Below are positions 54,214 to 62,942 of a DNA stretch of 64,000 bases, one piece after another. The notes under the pieces were generated by a model. That model did no database searches and was not told where the DNA came from. It worked only from the letters and a program-made list of their open reading frames with translations. The DNA comes from Aquificaceae bacterium (lineage in GTDB: Bacteria > Aquificota > Aquificia > Aquificales > Aquificaceae): NCBI GenBank assembly GCA_027079305.1, contig JALWVU010000055.1, forward strand, positions 495,737 through 559,736. Direction: 5' to 3'. The stretch's first letter is position 1. Each line of letters opens with the position of its first letter. The position numbers and the translations under genes are program-made.

Positions 54214-55343
54214 CTTATCTCCACCTCGAACTCAAATCCCCCCTCGGGAGTCTCCTTTACACTCTTCGCACCGATCTCTGCCACGATGTCCTTACTCTTA
54301 GCCTCTCCAACTACCCTGAGAACGCCTCCTTCGAACTCTATCCTGTAGAGCTTCATACCCTCCGATAGCTTTTCGGACAGCTTCAGGAGTCTACCGGTCA
54401 TAGGATTCTCTTCCCTGAGGGACATGCTCTTTACCTGATCCCTCACCGCTACCGCGGGTTTCTGGGGGAACTTTCTTTTGAACTCCCTCTTCTCAACCTC
54501 CCTTACTTTCTTGACGAAGGATTTCTCCGCATAGTTAATCCCAGCAACCGACGCTATAAAGATCAGCAAGGACGCCCCGAGGGCTAAGGAGATCTTTTTA
54601 ATGTCCTTCTCGGAAAGCTCCTCCTCCCTGAAGTGGGGGGAGCAGTCTTCGAGCACAAACTTGAGAGAAGCTCCCAGAGCTGAAGTCATCTCGGGGGAAA
54701 CGAGGGGACTTCTAAAGCTGTTCTTAAAGAGCTTATCTATACCTCTCAGTTTGCTACCGCCACCGCTGAGTAGAACCGGCTTATCCTCCAAACTTCTTCC
54801 CAGAGAGGAGAGGATCCTTTCGAAGGATTTCCTGACATCCCCGTTATCAAGACCCTCTCTCACGACAACCTCTTCCGGGACCCCCTTTTTTATGTAGTCG
54901 AGACCTTTCAGAATCACCCTGTATGAGTAGAGCTCTCCACCCTCCACGTTCACGAGGGTGGTCTTCCTGCGTCCTATATCCAGAACGTAGCAGTCTTCCC
55001 TTCCCAGGGCCCTCACAACCCTCGCCAGAGAGAAAACCTCCGGATCCAGAGCGTAGGCGTCCTCGGGGACCTCAAAATCCTTGGCAACCGCGAGGCAGTA
55101 GGTGTCTCCTTCCAGTCTAACGTCCCATAGAACATCTCCAAACTTCTCCTCCACCTCGATGCTGAGAAATCTCCTGAGATCGTATGCATCCTTCAGCTCC
55201 GTTTTCTCCCTTCTCACGTAACAGAGGTCAGAGGGAATCACGTATATCTTCCTCCCCCTCTTTTCCGTTATCTTCCAGTCCTTCCTGAACAGGGAAAAGT
55301 CCACGCTGAGGAGCTTCTCCCCGTCCACACCCGTGTATATCAT
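54210..55343 (-). CDS. GspL-like type II secretion/pilus platform protein
   Basis: 377 residues: an actin-like cytosolic domain (about 1-225, with VLDIGRRKTTLV and LSGGGSKLRGIDKLF), one membrane helix near 245-263 (ISLALGASLLIFIASVAGI), and a periplasmic ferredoxin-like domain ending FEFEVEIR. This is the GspL layout; a PilM-PilN fusion has the same parts. TAGAAT lies 9 nt before ATG. No other secretion gene is in the window. Confidence 0.68.
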   Translation of the reverse strand: MIYTGVDGEKLLSVDFSLFRKDWKITEKRGRKIYVIPSDLCYVRREKTELKDAYDLRRFLSIEVEEKFGDVLWDVRLEGDTYCLAVAKDFEVPEDAYALDPEVFSLARVVRALGREDCYVLDIGRRKTTLVNVEGGELYSYRVILKGLDYIKKGVPEEVVVREGLDNGDVRKSFERILSSLGRSLEDKPVLLSGGGSKLRGIDKLFKNSFRSPLVSPEMTSALGASLKFVLEDCSPHFREEELSEKDIKKISLALGASLLIFIASVAGINYAEKSFVKKVREVEKREFKRKFPQKPAVAVRDQVKSMSLREENPMTGRLLKLSEKLSEGMKLYRIEFEGGVLRVVGEAKSKDIVAEIGAKSVKETPEGGFEFEVEIR

Positions 55344-55384
55344 CCCACGATTATTCTAACCCGCAGGATACAGGAGTGGTAAAA

Positions 55385-55400
55385 TATGACAAAAGTCATA
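55385..55400. promoter_or_regulatory. CRP/FNR-like palindrome TATGAC-N4-GTCATA
   Basis: Perfect 6-bp arms around AAAA, immediately after TAAAAT (55379-55384) and just before GAGGAGG (55401-55407). The geometry matches half-sites of CRP/FNR-family regulators (DNR/Nnr-type TTGAC-like), located where binding would block transcription. Confidence 0.5.
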
Positions 55401-55411
55401 GAGGAGGAACC

Positions 55412-56173
55412 ATGGCAGGAAAGGAACTTTTTAAAACGGAGGATCACAAGGTCTTCCTCTTCGAGGAGCTTACACCTGCAAGCGCGGTTCAGGCAAATCA
55501 GTTCCTCATAATTCACAAAGATGAAGCCATACTTCTCGATCCTGGCGGGCACAAGGTCCAGTCCAAACTCTTCGCGGATGTATCCGTTCTAATTCCGCCC
55601 CAGCAGATAAGGTATATCTTCCTTTCCCATCAAGATCCGGACATCGTTGCCAGCATAAACTACTGGTTGATGACCACAGAGGCTACCGCACTGATATCGA
55701 AGCTCTGGGTCAGGTTCCTTCCTCACTTCGGCCTGGACTCCAAGCTCGAGGGAAGGGTCATCCCCATAGACGACGGAGGTACCAAGATAACCCTCGGTGG
55801 GGAGTGTGAGCTTTTGATAATCCCCGCCCACTTCCTCCACTCCCCCGGTAACTTTCAGGTCTACGATCCAGTTTCCAAGATTCTCTTCTCGGGAGATCTC
55901 GGGGCATCCCTCGGCCAGGATTACGTGTTCGTTGAGGACTTCGATTCCCACATACAATACATGGAACCATTCCACAAGAGATACATGGCTTCGGGAAAGA
56001 TCATGAAGTTCTGGGCTAAAATGGTCAGGAATCTCAACATAGAAACCATAGCACCCCAGCACGGAGCGGTTTTCAAAGGCAGGGAGATGGTAAATAGGTT
56101 CATAGAGTGGGTCGAGAACCTCGAATGCGGAGTTGATCTGCTCTCGGAAAAGGATTATACTTTACCGGGATGA
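55412..56173 (+). CDS. Di-iron metallo-beta-lactamase protein (ODP/flavodiiron-like, no flavodoxin domain)
   Basis: 253 residues from ATG 55412, after GAGGAGG. LSHQDPD (His73, Asp75, Asp77) is the H-x-E/D-x-D metal site; further ligands in IPAHFLHSPGNF, FSGDLG and PQHGAVF. Only the N-terminal diiron domain of flavodiiron proteins is present, as in stand-alone ODP proteins that bind oxygen or serve as sensors. Reduces or senses O2 or NO by inference. It starts the oxidase-copper operon (ATGA overlap with sco). Confidence 0.82.
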   Translation: MAGKELFKTEDHKVFLFEELTPASAVQANQFLIIHKDEAILLDPGGHKVQSKLFADVSVLIPPQQIRYIFLSHQDPDIVASINYWLMTTEATALISKLWVRFLPHFGLDSKLEGRVIPIDDGGTKITLGGECELLIIPAHFLHSPGNFQVYDPVSKILFSGDLGASLGQDYVFVEDFDSHIQYMEPFHKRYMASGKIMKFWAKMVRNLNIETIAPQHGAVFKGREMVNRFIEWVENLECGVDLLSEKDYTLPG

Positions 56174-56754
56174 GGAAGCTCTGGTTAGTCTTTACTATCT
56201 TCGCGTTTTTTGCATCTATATCTTGTGAGAAGAAGGAAAGCTTTAACGGGACCCTGTACGACAAACCCGCAAAGGAGTTCTGTCTGACTGGCTGGGATAA
56301 TGGTAAGGAGAAGAGAATATGCCTTTCGGACTTTAAGGGCAAGGTAGTTTTGATGTTCTTCGGATACACCCACTGCCCGGACGTTTGCCCCACAGCCTTG
56401 CAGACTCTATCAAAGACCATGAAACTCCTTAGCGAGGAAGAGAGGAAAAAGGTTCAGGTTATATTCATAAGTGTCGATCCAGAGAGGGACACCCCCGAAG
56501 TTTCCCAGAAGTATGCACAGTTTTTCTACCCTACCTTCATAGGCCTTACCGGAACGCCCGAGGAGATAAAAAAGGTTGCCAAGGATTACATGGCTTTCTA
56601 CAAGAAGGTAAAGGGCCAGTCCGAGGGAGGATACCTGGTAGACCACACCGCCTACATATATCTGATAACCCCCGACGGAGTTCTGAAGCTCATATACCCC
56701 TCCACCAAGCAGAAACCCGAGCTTATGGCGGAAGATATTAAGAAGTTTCTTTAG
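56170..56754 (+). CDS. sco: Sco/SenC copper chaperone
   Basis: 194 residues. Lipoprotein signal to Cys19 (ASISC). Thioredoxin fold with CPDVC (Cys69, Cys73) and His159 in YLVDHTAYIY, the Cu-binding set of Sco. Delivers copper to the CuA site of cytochrome c oxidase. Overlaps the ODP gene by ATGA, followed 9 bp on by the PCuAC gene. Confidence 0.92.
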   Translation: MRKLWLVFTIFAFFASISCEKKESFNGTLYDKPAKEFCLTGWDNGKEKRICLSDFKGKVVLMFFGYTHCPDVCPTALQTLSKTMKLLSEEERKKVQVIFISVDPERDTPEVSQKYAQFFYPTFIGLTGTPEEIKKVAKDYMAFYKKVKGQSEGGYLVDHTAYIYLITPDGVLKLIYPSTKQKPELMAEDIKKFL

Positions 56755-56763
56755 GAGGAGATC

Positions 56764-57186
56764 ATGAGAGTGCTTGCCTTTCTTCTTATCATCGTCGGAA
56801 TCGTTCTCTCCAAGCCCAGGATAGTGGTCGAGGATCCCTGGGTCAGGGAAGTTCCTCCGGTATCCACCATGAGCGCCGCATTCATGAAAATAAAGAACAT
56901 AGGAGATGAAAAGGATTATCTGATAGGTGTCAAAACGGAAGCCTCCCAGATCGCTGAGCTACATACCACGGTTATGGAAGGGGGCATGATGAAGATGAGA
57001 AAGCTCGACAGGGTGGAGATCCCTGCGGGCGGAACGGTAGAGTTCAAACCTATGGGGAAACACATAATGCTTATAAATTTGAAAAAGCCTCTCAAAGCTG
57101 GTGAAAAGGTAAGGATAACTCTCATATTCAAAAAGAGCGGGGAGATCACAGTATCCGCTCCTGTAAAGAGTATGCGTATCAGATGA
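56764..57186 (+). CDS. Periplasmic Cu(I) chaperone PCuAC
   Basis: 140 residues. Signal peptide 1-16. The signature H-x10-M-x21-H-x-M is exact: His67, Met78, His100, Met102. Transfers Cu(I) to oxidase subunit II together with Sco. GGAG precedes the ATG. Overlaps the CxxH thioredoxin gene by ATGA. Confidence 0.93.
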   Translation: MRVLAFLLIIVGIVLSKPRIVVEDPWVREVPPVSTMSAAFMKIKNIGDEKDYLIGVKTEASQIAELHTTVMEGGMMKMRKLDRVEIPAGGTVEFKPMGKHIMLINLKKPLKAGEKVRITLIFKKSGEITVSAPVKSMRIR

Positions 57187-57635
57187 AGAAGCTCTTTTTA
57201 GTTCTTTTGCTCTTTCTATTTTCTTGCCAGCAGGACTCTATATACGATCTAAGGCTTCTTGATCTTTCGGGGAAGGAGACAGACCTGAGTGTATACAGGG
57301 GAAAGCCCCTCATAATCTACGTATGGTCCGGAACCTGCATAGGGCATACGGAGGATCTGAAAAGACTCGTCAAGATAAAGCCTAAGCTAAGCGGAGATGT
57401 GAACCTTATATCGATAGCCATAATGATGGACGAAGAGGATGTTAAGGAGGTCCTTAAAAGGAACGGTATAAAGCCTAACTTTCCTATTTACGCAGATCCT
57501 AAGGGCGTTTTTTCAGATAAGGTAACCCTGATATTCCTTCCCGCAACGATAAGGATAAGCGCGGAGGGTAAAGTTGAAGATAACTACCCCAAGCTTCCCA
57601 AAGAACTACTCTCTCTTATACCTCCCCATGATTGA
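57183..57635 (+). CDS. TlpA/ResA-like lipoprotein with CIGH active site
   Basis: 150 residues. Lipoprotein signal ending near Cys15. Thioredoxin fold (LSGKETDLSVYRGKPLIIYVW, then the catalytic position SGTCIGH with Cys52 and His55, PATIRIS cis-Pro loop). The resolving Cys is replaced by His, so classical dithiol-disulfide exchange is not possible. A Cys-His pair could bind copper or heme, which suits the operon. Its 3' end overlaps the convergent PEBP gene by 30 bases. Confidence 0.85.
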   Translation: MKKLFLVLLLFLFSCQQDSIYDLRLLDLSGKETDLSVYRGKPLIIYVWSGTCIGHTEDLKRLVKIKPKLSGDVNLISIAIMMDEEDVKEVLKRNGIKPNFPIYADPKGVFSDKVTLIFLPATIRISAEGKVEDNYPKLPKELLSLIPPHD

Positions 57636-58130
57636 TCCTTCCCCGAGTATATGAGCCCTCATCCTGTCCTCTACCTGCCTCCTGGTCGCTTTGGGAGGTA
57701 GGTTCAAGGTCTCCACATCGAGGGCGTATACCTTGAAGAAGTAACGATGGTATCCATGTCCCTTCGGCGGGCAGGGACCTCCGTAGCCGACGTAGCCAAA
57801 GTCGTTAATACCCTGCTTTACCTCGTTTACCTGATCCGCCTTTGGGAAAGCCTCCCTGAGCTCCCTCACATCAGAGGGGATATCGTAAACTATCCAGTGG
57901 GTAAAGGTCCCTATGGGGGCATCCGGATCATCCATTATTATCACGAAGCTCTTGGTCCCCTCGGGAACCTGGGACCAGCTAAGAGGAGGGGATACGTCTA
58001 CTCCATCGCAGGTGTATCTGACGGGTATGACCTCTCCCTCCCTGAAGGCCTTACTCTCTACCTTCATGCTCTTTCCTCCCGCTATCGCGAAACTTATGCT
58101 GAATATGGTGGGGAGCAGGAAGCCAAGCAT
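57606..58130 (-). CDS. YbhB/YbcL-type PEBP (Raf-kinase-inhibitor-like) protein
   Basis: 174 residues. Signal peptide 1-18, FREGEVIPVRYTCDGVDVSPPLSW, IIMDDPDAPIGTFTHWIVYDIP and YGGPCPPKGHGYHRYFFKVYAL are the PEBP-family motifs. Periplasmic here; ligand unknown. Divergent from the AT-rich membrane gene by 41 bp. Confidence 0.9.
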   Translation of the reverse strand: MLGFLLPTIFSISFAIAGGKSMKVESKAFREGEVIPVRYTCDGVDVSPPLSWSQVPEGTKSFVIIMDDPDAPIGTFTHWIVYDIPSDVRELREAFPKADQVNEVKQGINDFGYVGYGGPCPPKGHGYHRYFFKVYALDVETLNLPPKATRRQVEDRMRAHILGEGSIMGRYKRE

Positions 58131-58171
58131 TTCTCCCCCTCGTTGGATAATTATAATAGAGATGTAAAGGA

Positions 58172-59407
58172 ATGAGCAATCAAGAAAAGCAGAGGGAAAA
58201 AGATAGGATCAAAGATACACAAAATAGCTTGCTTCAGGCGTTGGGGAATCTTTATTCAGAACATAGATCAACTTTTGATTTTATTAAGTATGCTTTAGAC
58301 GCCTTATTTAAATTTGTAATCGTAGCAACTATAACTTATTTGGGCTTTTATTTTTATTCAACCGGGCTTCCCATATCAAGATTTTCTGAATTTGAGTCTA
58401 TAGGTCTTTTGTTTCAAGCTTTTATTCTTACTTTCATTATAATCTTATTCATTTTTATTCTTGTCGGATCAGCTGGTATATTGATAAATAAGGCTGTGTA
58501 TTCTCGTTTATATTTGGAAATATACAGACGTGAGGTTCAATTAAAATGCAGACCACTTGATTATTTATGCGTTCTAACTGCATTTACATCAACACTGTTA
58601 ATACTTACTTACGGAATCTATATTTTATCACTCCCCAGCGATATATTTTTTCTTTTATCCATAGTTATCGCAGCTATAATGGCTAACATTATAATCTCAT
58701 CATGTGAAGGGAATTCTGGAATCAAAAGTGAAGAGTGTAAATGTAAAAAGTATAGAGAGATAATAGATAGGCTCAAACTTGAGGGTGCTAAGATTTATTA
58801 CCTCGCCTTAGTTTATATACTATTTGCATTTTCTGCATTTATTATAGCATCTATAATTAATAATAAATTGGATCGGCCAGCTTTTATTTGCGCGCTTTTA
58901 ATAGCTACTTTCCTAAATTTTGTAGCCGCTTCTTCTATAAGGTTATACCTAACATTATGCTTAAGTGCTATTTTTATTCTGTTTATGCGTTTTGAACCTA
59001 TTATTTGGTATCCATTACATGTGGTAAAATTAGGCTTATTCACTGCAGATCTATACCTAATGGATAGACATATGTGTGAGGAGCTTAAAAAGTTTTATAA
59101 AAGTAAACAAAATTGCTCATGTGATAGCAAGGATGCAAACGTTATGGTATGTAAGAATATAGATATAATGTTGAGCACTCCAAATGCTTATTACGTGAGC
59201 ATAGGGCCCAAACAGTGCAAAAAAGACAATAAGGAATGTAAATCCGATAGCACAACTAACAGCGATGCTGGGAAAGGAAGGAAATACATCGAAGTTCCCA
59301 GGAAGTATGTTAAATACATTGTTTATCAAGATACAAAGCCTATTCTTAACTTCTATAATGATTACAAACATCTATTTCAAACCCAACCGGTATCCTCCTC
59401 CCGCTGA
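58172..59407 (+). CDS. AT-rich multi-pass membrane protein with Cys-rich C-terminus, unrecognised
   Basis: 411 residues. A charged, soluble N-terminus (1-45) precedes about eight membrane segments: near 46-65, 78-100, 130-150, 152-170 and 200-290 in pairs. A CKCKK patch sits in the loop near 190. The soluble C-terminus (about 300-411) is rich in Lys, Asn and Cys (NCSCDSK, PKQCKK, KECKS). Visibly AT-rich and Ile/Asn-rich compared with all neighbours, suggesting recent transfer. AAAGGA precedes ATG 58172. It overlaps the convergent activase gene by 62 bases. No family recognised. Confidence 0.75.
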   Translation: MSNQEKQREKDRIKDTQNSLLQALGNLYSEHRSTFDFIKYALDALFKFVIVATITYLGFYFYSTGLPISRFSEFESIGLLFQAFILTFIIILFIFILVGSAGILINKAVYSRLYLEIYRREVQLKCRPLDYLCVLTAFTSTLLILTYGIYILSLPSDIFFLLSIVIAAIMANIIISSCEGNSGIKSEECKCKKYREIIDRLKLEGAKIYYLALVYILFAFSAFIIASIINNKLDRPAFICALLIATFLNFVAASSIRLYLTLCLSAIFILFMRFEPIIWYPLHVVKLGLFTADLYLMDRHMCEELKKFYKSKQNCSCDSKDANVMVCKNIDIMLSTPNAYYVSIGPKQCKKDNKECKSDSTTNSDAGKGRKYIEVPRKYVKYIVYQDTKPILNFYNDYKHLFQTQPVSSSR

Positions 59408-60548
59408 GCCTTTTCAGCTTCCTCTGTATGATTTCTGGAGAATACTTTTTCACGTAGTAGTCTATTGTTTCCACCCTTATCTTTACACTTCCCGAAGGCT
59501 TGGTCTCGTCAAGATCGCCAAATTTAAAGTAAAGAGTCCCCGAAGACTCCACTATCTTCTGGGTTGGAGTGTAGGTGGGCTGGTCCATCCCGCACTCGTA
59601 GCTTGATAATCTCACGACCGCTGTTATCCACGGAAAGCGGGAAGCGAACTTGGCACCCCATATGATCTCGTTGGTGTTGGAGCTGTAAGAGGAGGTCCAC
59701 ACGTCCGATATGTCGAAGGGGCTTTTTATAATTCTCGCCTCCACGTCCGCACCGAAGAGCCAGTCCATCAGGTCTTCATCTATAGGCAGATACTGACCCC
59801 ACACTACAGGGTATCCGAGGCTCTGGAACTCCGCGTCTATCTCGTGGCCTATGCCCGGATCCATATGGTAGGGCCTTGCGAGGATGAGTATGCACGGGCG
59901 GTTGTTCTGGGCGCACCACTCGAGGATCTCCCTTGTTTTCTTCCTCATTTTGCTATCGAACCTCTTTAATTCTTCAAGGCCCTCCTTTACCGCCTTTTCC
60001 ACCTCCTCGTAGGTGAGATCCATAGCGTCCTTTAAAGATTCGTAAAGTTGCTTGGGAAGGAGGTGCGGTTCTGCGAAGCTCACGAAGGGGTTCAGAAATT
60101 TAACCCCGTGTTTTTCAAATTCATTACCCTCCTTCAGGAACCCTGCCTTTATGTTCTCCACGCTCATGGGAACGCGTGTGCAGGAGAGGGTGTCCATAAC
60201 GTGGCCTTTCAGGAAGGAGGGAAGGGAGTAGATCATGGGAACGAGGAGGATGTCTATCTTCTTTGTGGTCAAAAGCTCCCCTATGTGTCCCGCAAGGGCC
60301 TTTACAGGATAGCAGGAGTCCATACCGATTCTCCCCTTACCGAACTCTCTATACTGCTCTTCGGAGGTGTCCGAGCTAAAGATGATGTTCCTTGCTGGAA
60401 TTCCGAGGGCTTTCAGAAAGCCTATCCAGAAGCGGTGGGTGGACCAGATGTTGAGGAACTTGGGGATGCCGACTTTTATGTGGCTTCTGTCTTTGGTTTG
60501 TATATGAGACTCTGGAGATTTTCTTTTAAACAGCGTTAAAATAGGCAT
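59346..60548 (-). CDS. DUF2229 acyl-CoA dehydratase activase-related protein
   Basis: 400 residues. MDSCYPVKALAGHIGELL contains the cysteine of the iron-sulfur region; MVPMIYSLPSFLKGHVMDTLSCTRVP and LARPYHMDPGIGHEIDAEF are family segments. In many genomes this domain is fused between the activase and the HgdB-like part; here it is a separate gene. Has GGGAGG before ATG. Probably a partner of the downstream-encoded reductase. Convergent end overlaps the 411-residue gene. Confidence 0.85.
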   Translation of the reverse strand: MPILTLFKRKSPESHIQTKDRSHIKVGIPKFLNIWSTHRFWIGFLKALGIPARNIIFSSDTSEEQYREFGKGRIGMDSCYPVKALAGHIGELLTTKKIDILLVPMIYSLPSFLKGHVMDTLSCTRVPMSVENIKAGFLKEGNEFEKHGVKFLNPFVSFAEPHLLPKQLYESLKDAMDLTYEEVEKAVKEGLEELKRFDSKMRKKTREILEWCAQNNRPCILILARPYHMDPGIGHEIDAEFQSLGYPVVWGQYLPIDEDLMDWLFGADVEARIIKSPFDISDVWTSSYSSNTNEIIWGAKFASRFPWITAVVRLSSYECGMDQPTYTPTQKIVESSGTLYFKFGDLDETKPSGSVKIRVETIDYYVKKYSPEIIQRKLKRLSGRRIPVGFEIDVCNHYRS

Positions 60549-60561
60549 GGGAAACCTCCCA

Positions 60562-62733
60562 TTAAACCTCCACCCTCGTGTTGAAGGCCTCCTTCTGGAC
60601 GAACTGGGCGATGTTGGGAAACTCCTTTCTCACCCTCTCCATCTCCTCCTTGATAGCCTTCAGCTCGTTCTTGTCCTCCACCAGACCCTTGGGGCAGGAG
60701 TTGTTTACGATTATCCTCACCCATCCTTCTGGAAGTGGAACTTTGGACCAAGGTCTTCCTTTTCCGCCGGGGAGCTTGACATCTATGAAGGTCCTCCTGC
60801 ACTCTATCGGGCACCACCTGCAAACCGTATCCTCGGAGGTCGTAGTTTTATAGACGAGGTTTTCTATGGTCTCAAAGCCTCTGAAGCGCGTCCTTCCCGT
60901 TTTCTCCCAGTTCTCAAGAGCTATCAGTGCGGCTCCTATGGCTCCCGCCTCTCCAGAATACGGATGGACCACTACCTCAGCGTCGGGGACCTTGGACTTT
61001 AAGAAGTCCACCTGAGCTTTGACGACAGCCAAGTTCCTGTGGGTTCCTCCTTGAAGAATGAACTTTTTACCTATCCCCTTGAAGTTGGTTATATTCCCCG
61101 CGTATATCCAGACGTTCTGGGGAAGCACGTGGCAGAGACCTGCGAGGATCTCATCCGCGTTCCAGCCTTTCCTTTGCTGGTTTACTATGTCGCTCTGGAG
61201 AAAGACACCGCACCCCATAGTTAGGGTGGGCATGTTCTGGGCGGAGAAGGCGCGCTCCGCTATCTCCTCAAGGGGTATTCCGAACCTCTCAGCCACGCCC
61301 TGCAGGAATGCCCCGTTCCCGGAGGAGCACTGGGAGTTTAGCCTGAAGTCCACAACCGCACCGTTTCTGAGGATTATGAGCTTCACGTCCACACCGCCCA
61401 CATCGCAGATGCAGTCCGCGTCTGGGAAGAAGTGAAGTCCCGCGGTGGCGTGGGCGACCGTCTCCACTATGGCAACGTCCGCGCCGATGATGTCCTTGAG
61501 AAGATCCTTGCCGTATCCGGTGACTCCCACTCCCAAGACCTTTGCTTCTCCTATCCTCTCCCTTATCTTCCTGAAGAGATACTTGGCGTCCTCTATGGGG
61601 TTGCCTTTGCTGAGGGTGTAGACTGAAAAGAGAACCTCCTTATCCTTTGAGAGGCACACCGCCTTGGCTGTGGTGGACCCAAAGTCACAACCTATGACTA
61701 CCTCCTCTATCTTCCCTTCGTAGGGCTTCCTGTTTCTGTAGGCAAAAACCTGAGGCTCATATATCCTCCTGAACTCCTCAAGCTCCTCTTTTGTCTTCCA
61801 GAGCCCTCTCCTTCCCTCCTTCTTCTTCTGCTCGTGCTGACCTTCTTCCACCCACCATCTTAGCTTTTCTTTTCCTCTGTAGACTCCGTTCTCGGGAGGC
61901 TCGCTCAGGGCGGTCAGGGCACATCCCAAGGAGGCGTAGTAGAGGGCGTTTTCGGGAACTATTATCAGATCTTCGGGGGACTTTCCCTCGGGAAGGGGAA
62001 CCTTCCTCTCCTCCCATATCTTGGTTAGGTGATACCTCCAAGCTTCTTGGAGTCCCTTAAAGAAGAGGTTTGGACCTCCCAAAAGAAGGACCTCGGGCTT
62101 TGGTGTGTTCCCTTTGGTGAGGACCGCCAAGTTTTGGTAGACGACAGCCTCAAAGAGGCTCGCTATTATCTCCTCAACGGGGACTCCCGCCTTTACCAGC
62201 GTGTTTACGTCCGCCTCTGCGAAGATCCCGCACTTGGAGCTTACCTTGTGAAGCTGGTAGCCCAGATACCCCATCTGGGAGAGCTTCTCTGGAGGGATTC
62301 CCAGCTTTCTGGCGCTCTTCTCTATAAAGCTTCCCGTTCCCCCTGCACAGGCGCTCTGCATAAAGACCTGTCTGGTTTTCTTGTCTCCCTCCCCGTGGAA
62401 GAAGATGGTTTTCATGTCCTCCCCGCCTATCTCAGATACGAACCTCACACTGGGGTGGAGCTTCTCAACAGCAGTGGAGACCGCAACCACCTCCTGAACG
62501 AAGCGCGCACCTATAAGCTCTCCTATCAGCCCCCCACCTGAACCTGTTATGTATACTCTATCCCTTCCTGGGGTGAGACCGTGTTCTTCCTCAAGCCTTT
62601 CCAAAAACTCAAGAACCTTCTCAGCCTGCCTCGTCTTGTGGCGCTCGTAGGCTTTAGCTATGATGTTTCCCTTCTCATCTATGAGAACGAACTTGCAGGT
62701 GGTTGATCCCACGTCAAGGCCGAGAATGAGCAT
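60562..62733 (-). CDS. Two-domain BadF/BadG/BcrA/BcrD-type ATPase (2-hydroxyacyl-CoA dehydratase activase)
   Basis: 723 residues holding two ASKHA ATPase modules. The first (about 1-290) has GLDVGSTTCKFVLID and SACAGGTGSFIEKSARK; the second (about 340-620) has GCDFGSTTAKAVCLSKD and NSQCSSGNGAFLQG. Each supplies the cysteine ligand of the inter-subunit [4Fe-4S] cluster. A C-terminal Cys-rich segment (CRWCPIECRR) follows. ATP-driven electron injection into a dehydratase or double-cubane reductase is the known role. Followed by the DUF2229 gene 13 bp on. Confidence 0.9.
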   Translation of the reverse strand: MLILGLDVGSTTCKFVLIDEKGNIIAKAYERHKTRQAEKVLEFLERLEEEHGLTPGRDRVYITGSGGGLIGELIGARFVQEVVAVSTAVEKLHPSVRFVSEIGGEDMKTIFFHGEGDKKTRQVFMQSACAGGTGSFIEKSARKLGIPPEKLSQMGYLGYQLHKVSSKCGIFAEADVNTLVKAGVPVEEIIASLFEAVVYQNLAVLTKGNTPKPEVLLLGGPNLFFKGLQEAWRYHLTKIWEERKVPLPEGKSPEDLIIVPENALYYASLGCALTALSEPPENGVYRGKEKLRWWVEEGQHEQKKKEGRRGLWKTKEELEEFRRIYEPQVFAYRNRKPYEGKIEEVVIGCDFGSTTAKAVCLSKDKEVLFSVYTLSKGNPIEDAKYLFRKIRERIGEAKVLGVGVTGYGKDLLKDIIGADVAIVETVAHATAGLHFFPDADCICDVGGVDVKLIILRNGAVVDFRLNSQCSSGNGAFLQGVAERFGIPLEEIAERAFSAQNMPTLTMGCGVFLQSDIVNQQRKGWNADEILAGLCHVLPQNVWIYAGNITNFKGIGKKFILQGGTHRNLAVVKAQVDFLKSKVPDAEVVVHPYSGEAGAIGAALIALENWEKTGRTRFRGFETIENLVYKTTTSEDTVCRWCPIECRRTFIDVKLPGGKGRPWSKVPLPEGWVRIIVNNSCPKGLVEDKNELKAIKEEMERVRKEFPNIAQFVQKEAFNTRVEV

Positions 62734-62759
62734 GACGGACCTCCCTTAAAATAGTTCCC

Positions 62760-62942
62760 GTGCTGAAAAGATACTGGGCTGAGACCTTTAGAAACTTCGG
62801 GGTGGGACTGATGGTAGCATCGGTTGTTTTGCTTATATCGGAGAGAGTTTCTCCCCCAGTTTCCGCGCTCATTTTTCTGTCGGGCTTGACCTCAGTTATA
62901 GTAGGCTCTATATTCATACGCAGGCATGGAGATAACGAATGA
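62760..62942 (+). CDS. 60-residue two-helix membrane protein
   Basis: GTG 62760. Two membrane segments (about 12-28 and 34-52) separated by a PPVS turn, with a basic end. No Shine-Dalgarno. Sits in the gap between two minus-strand genes. No homologue recognised; hydrophobicity is the main support. Confidence 0.45.
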   Translation: MLKRYWAETFRNFGVGLMVASVVLLISERVSPPVSALIFLSGLTSVIVGSIFIRRHGDNE

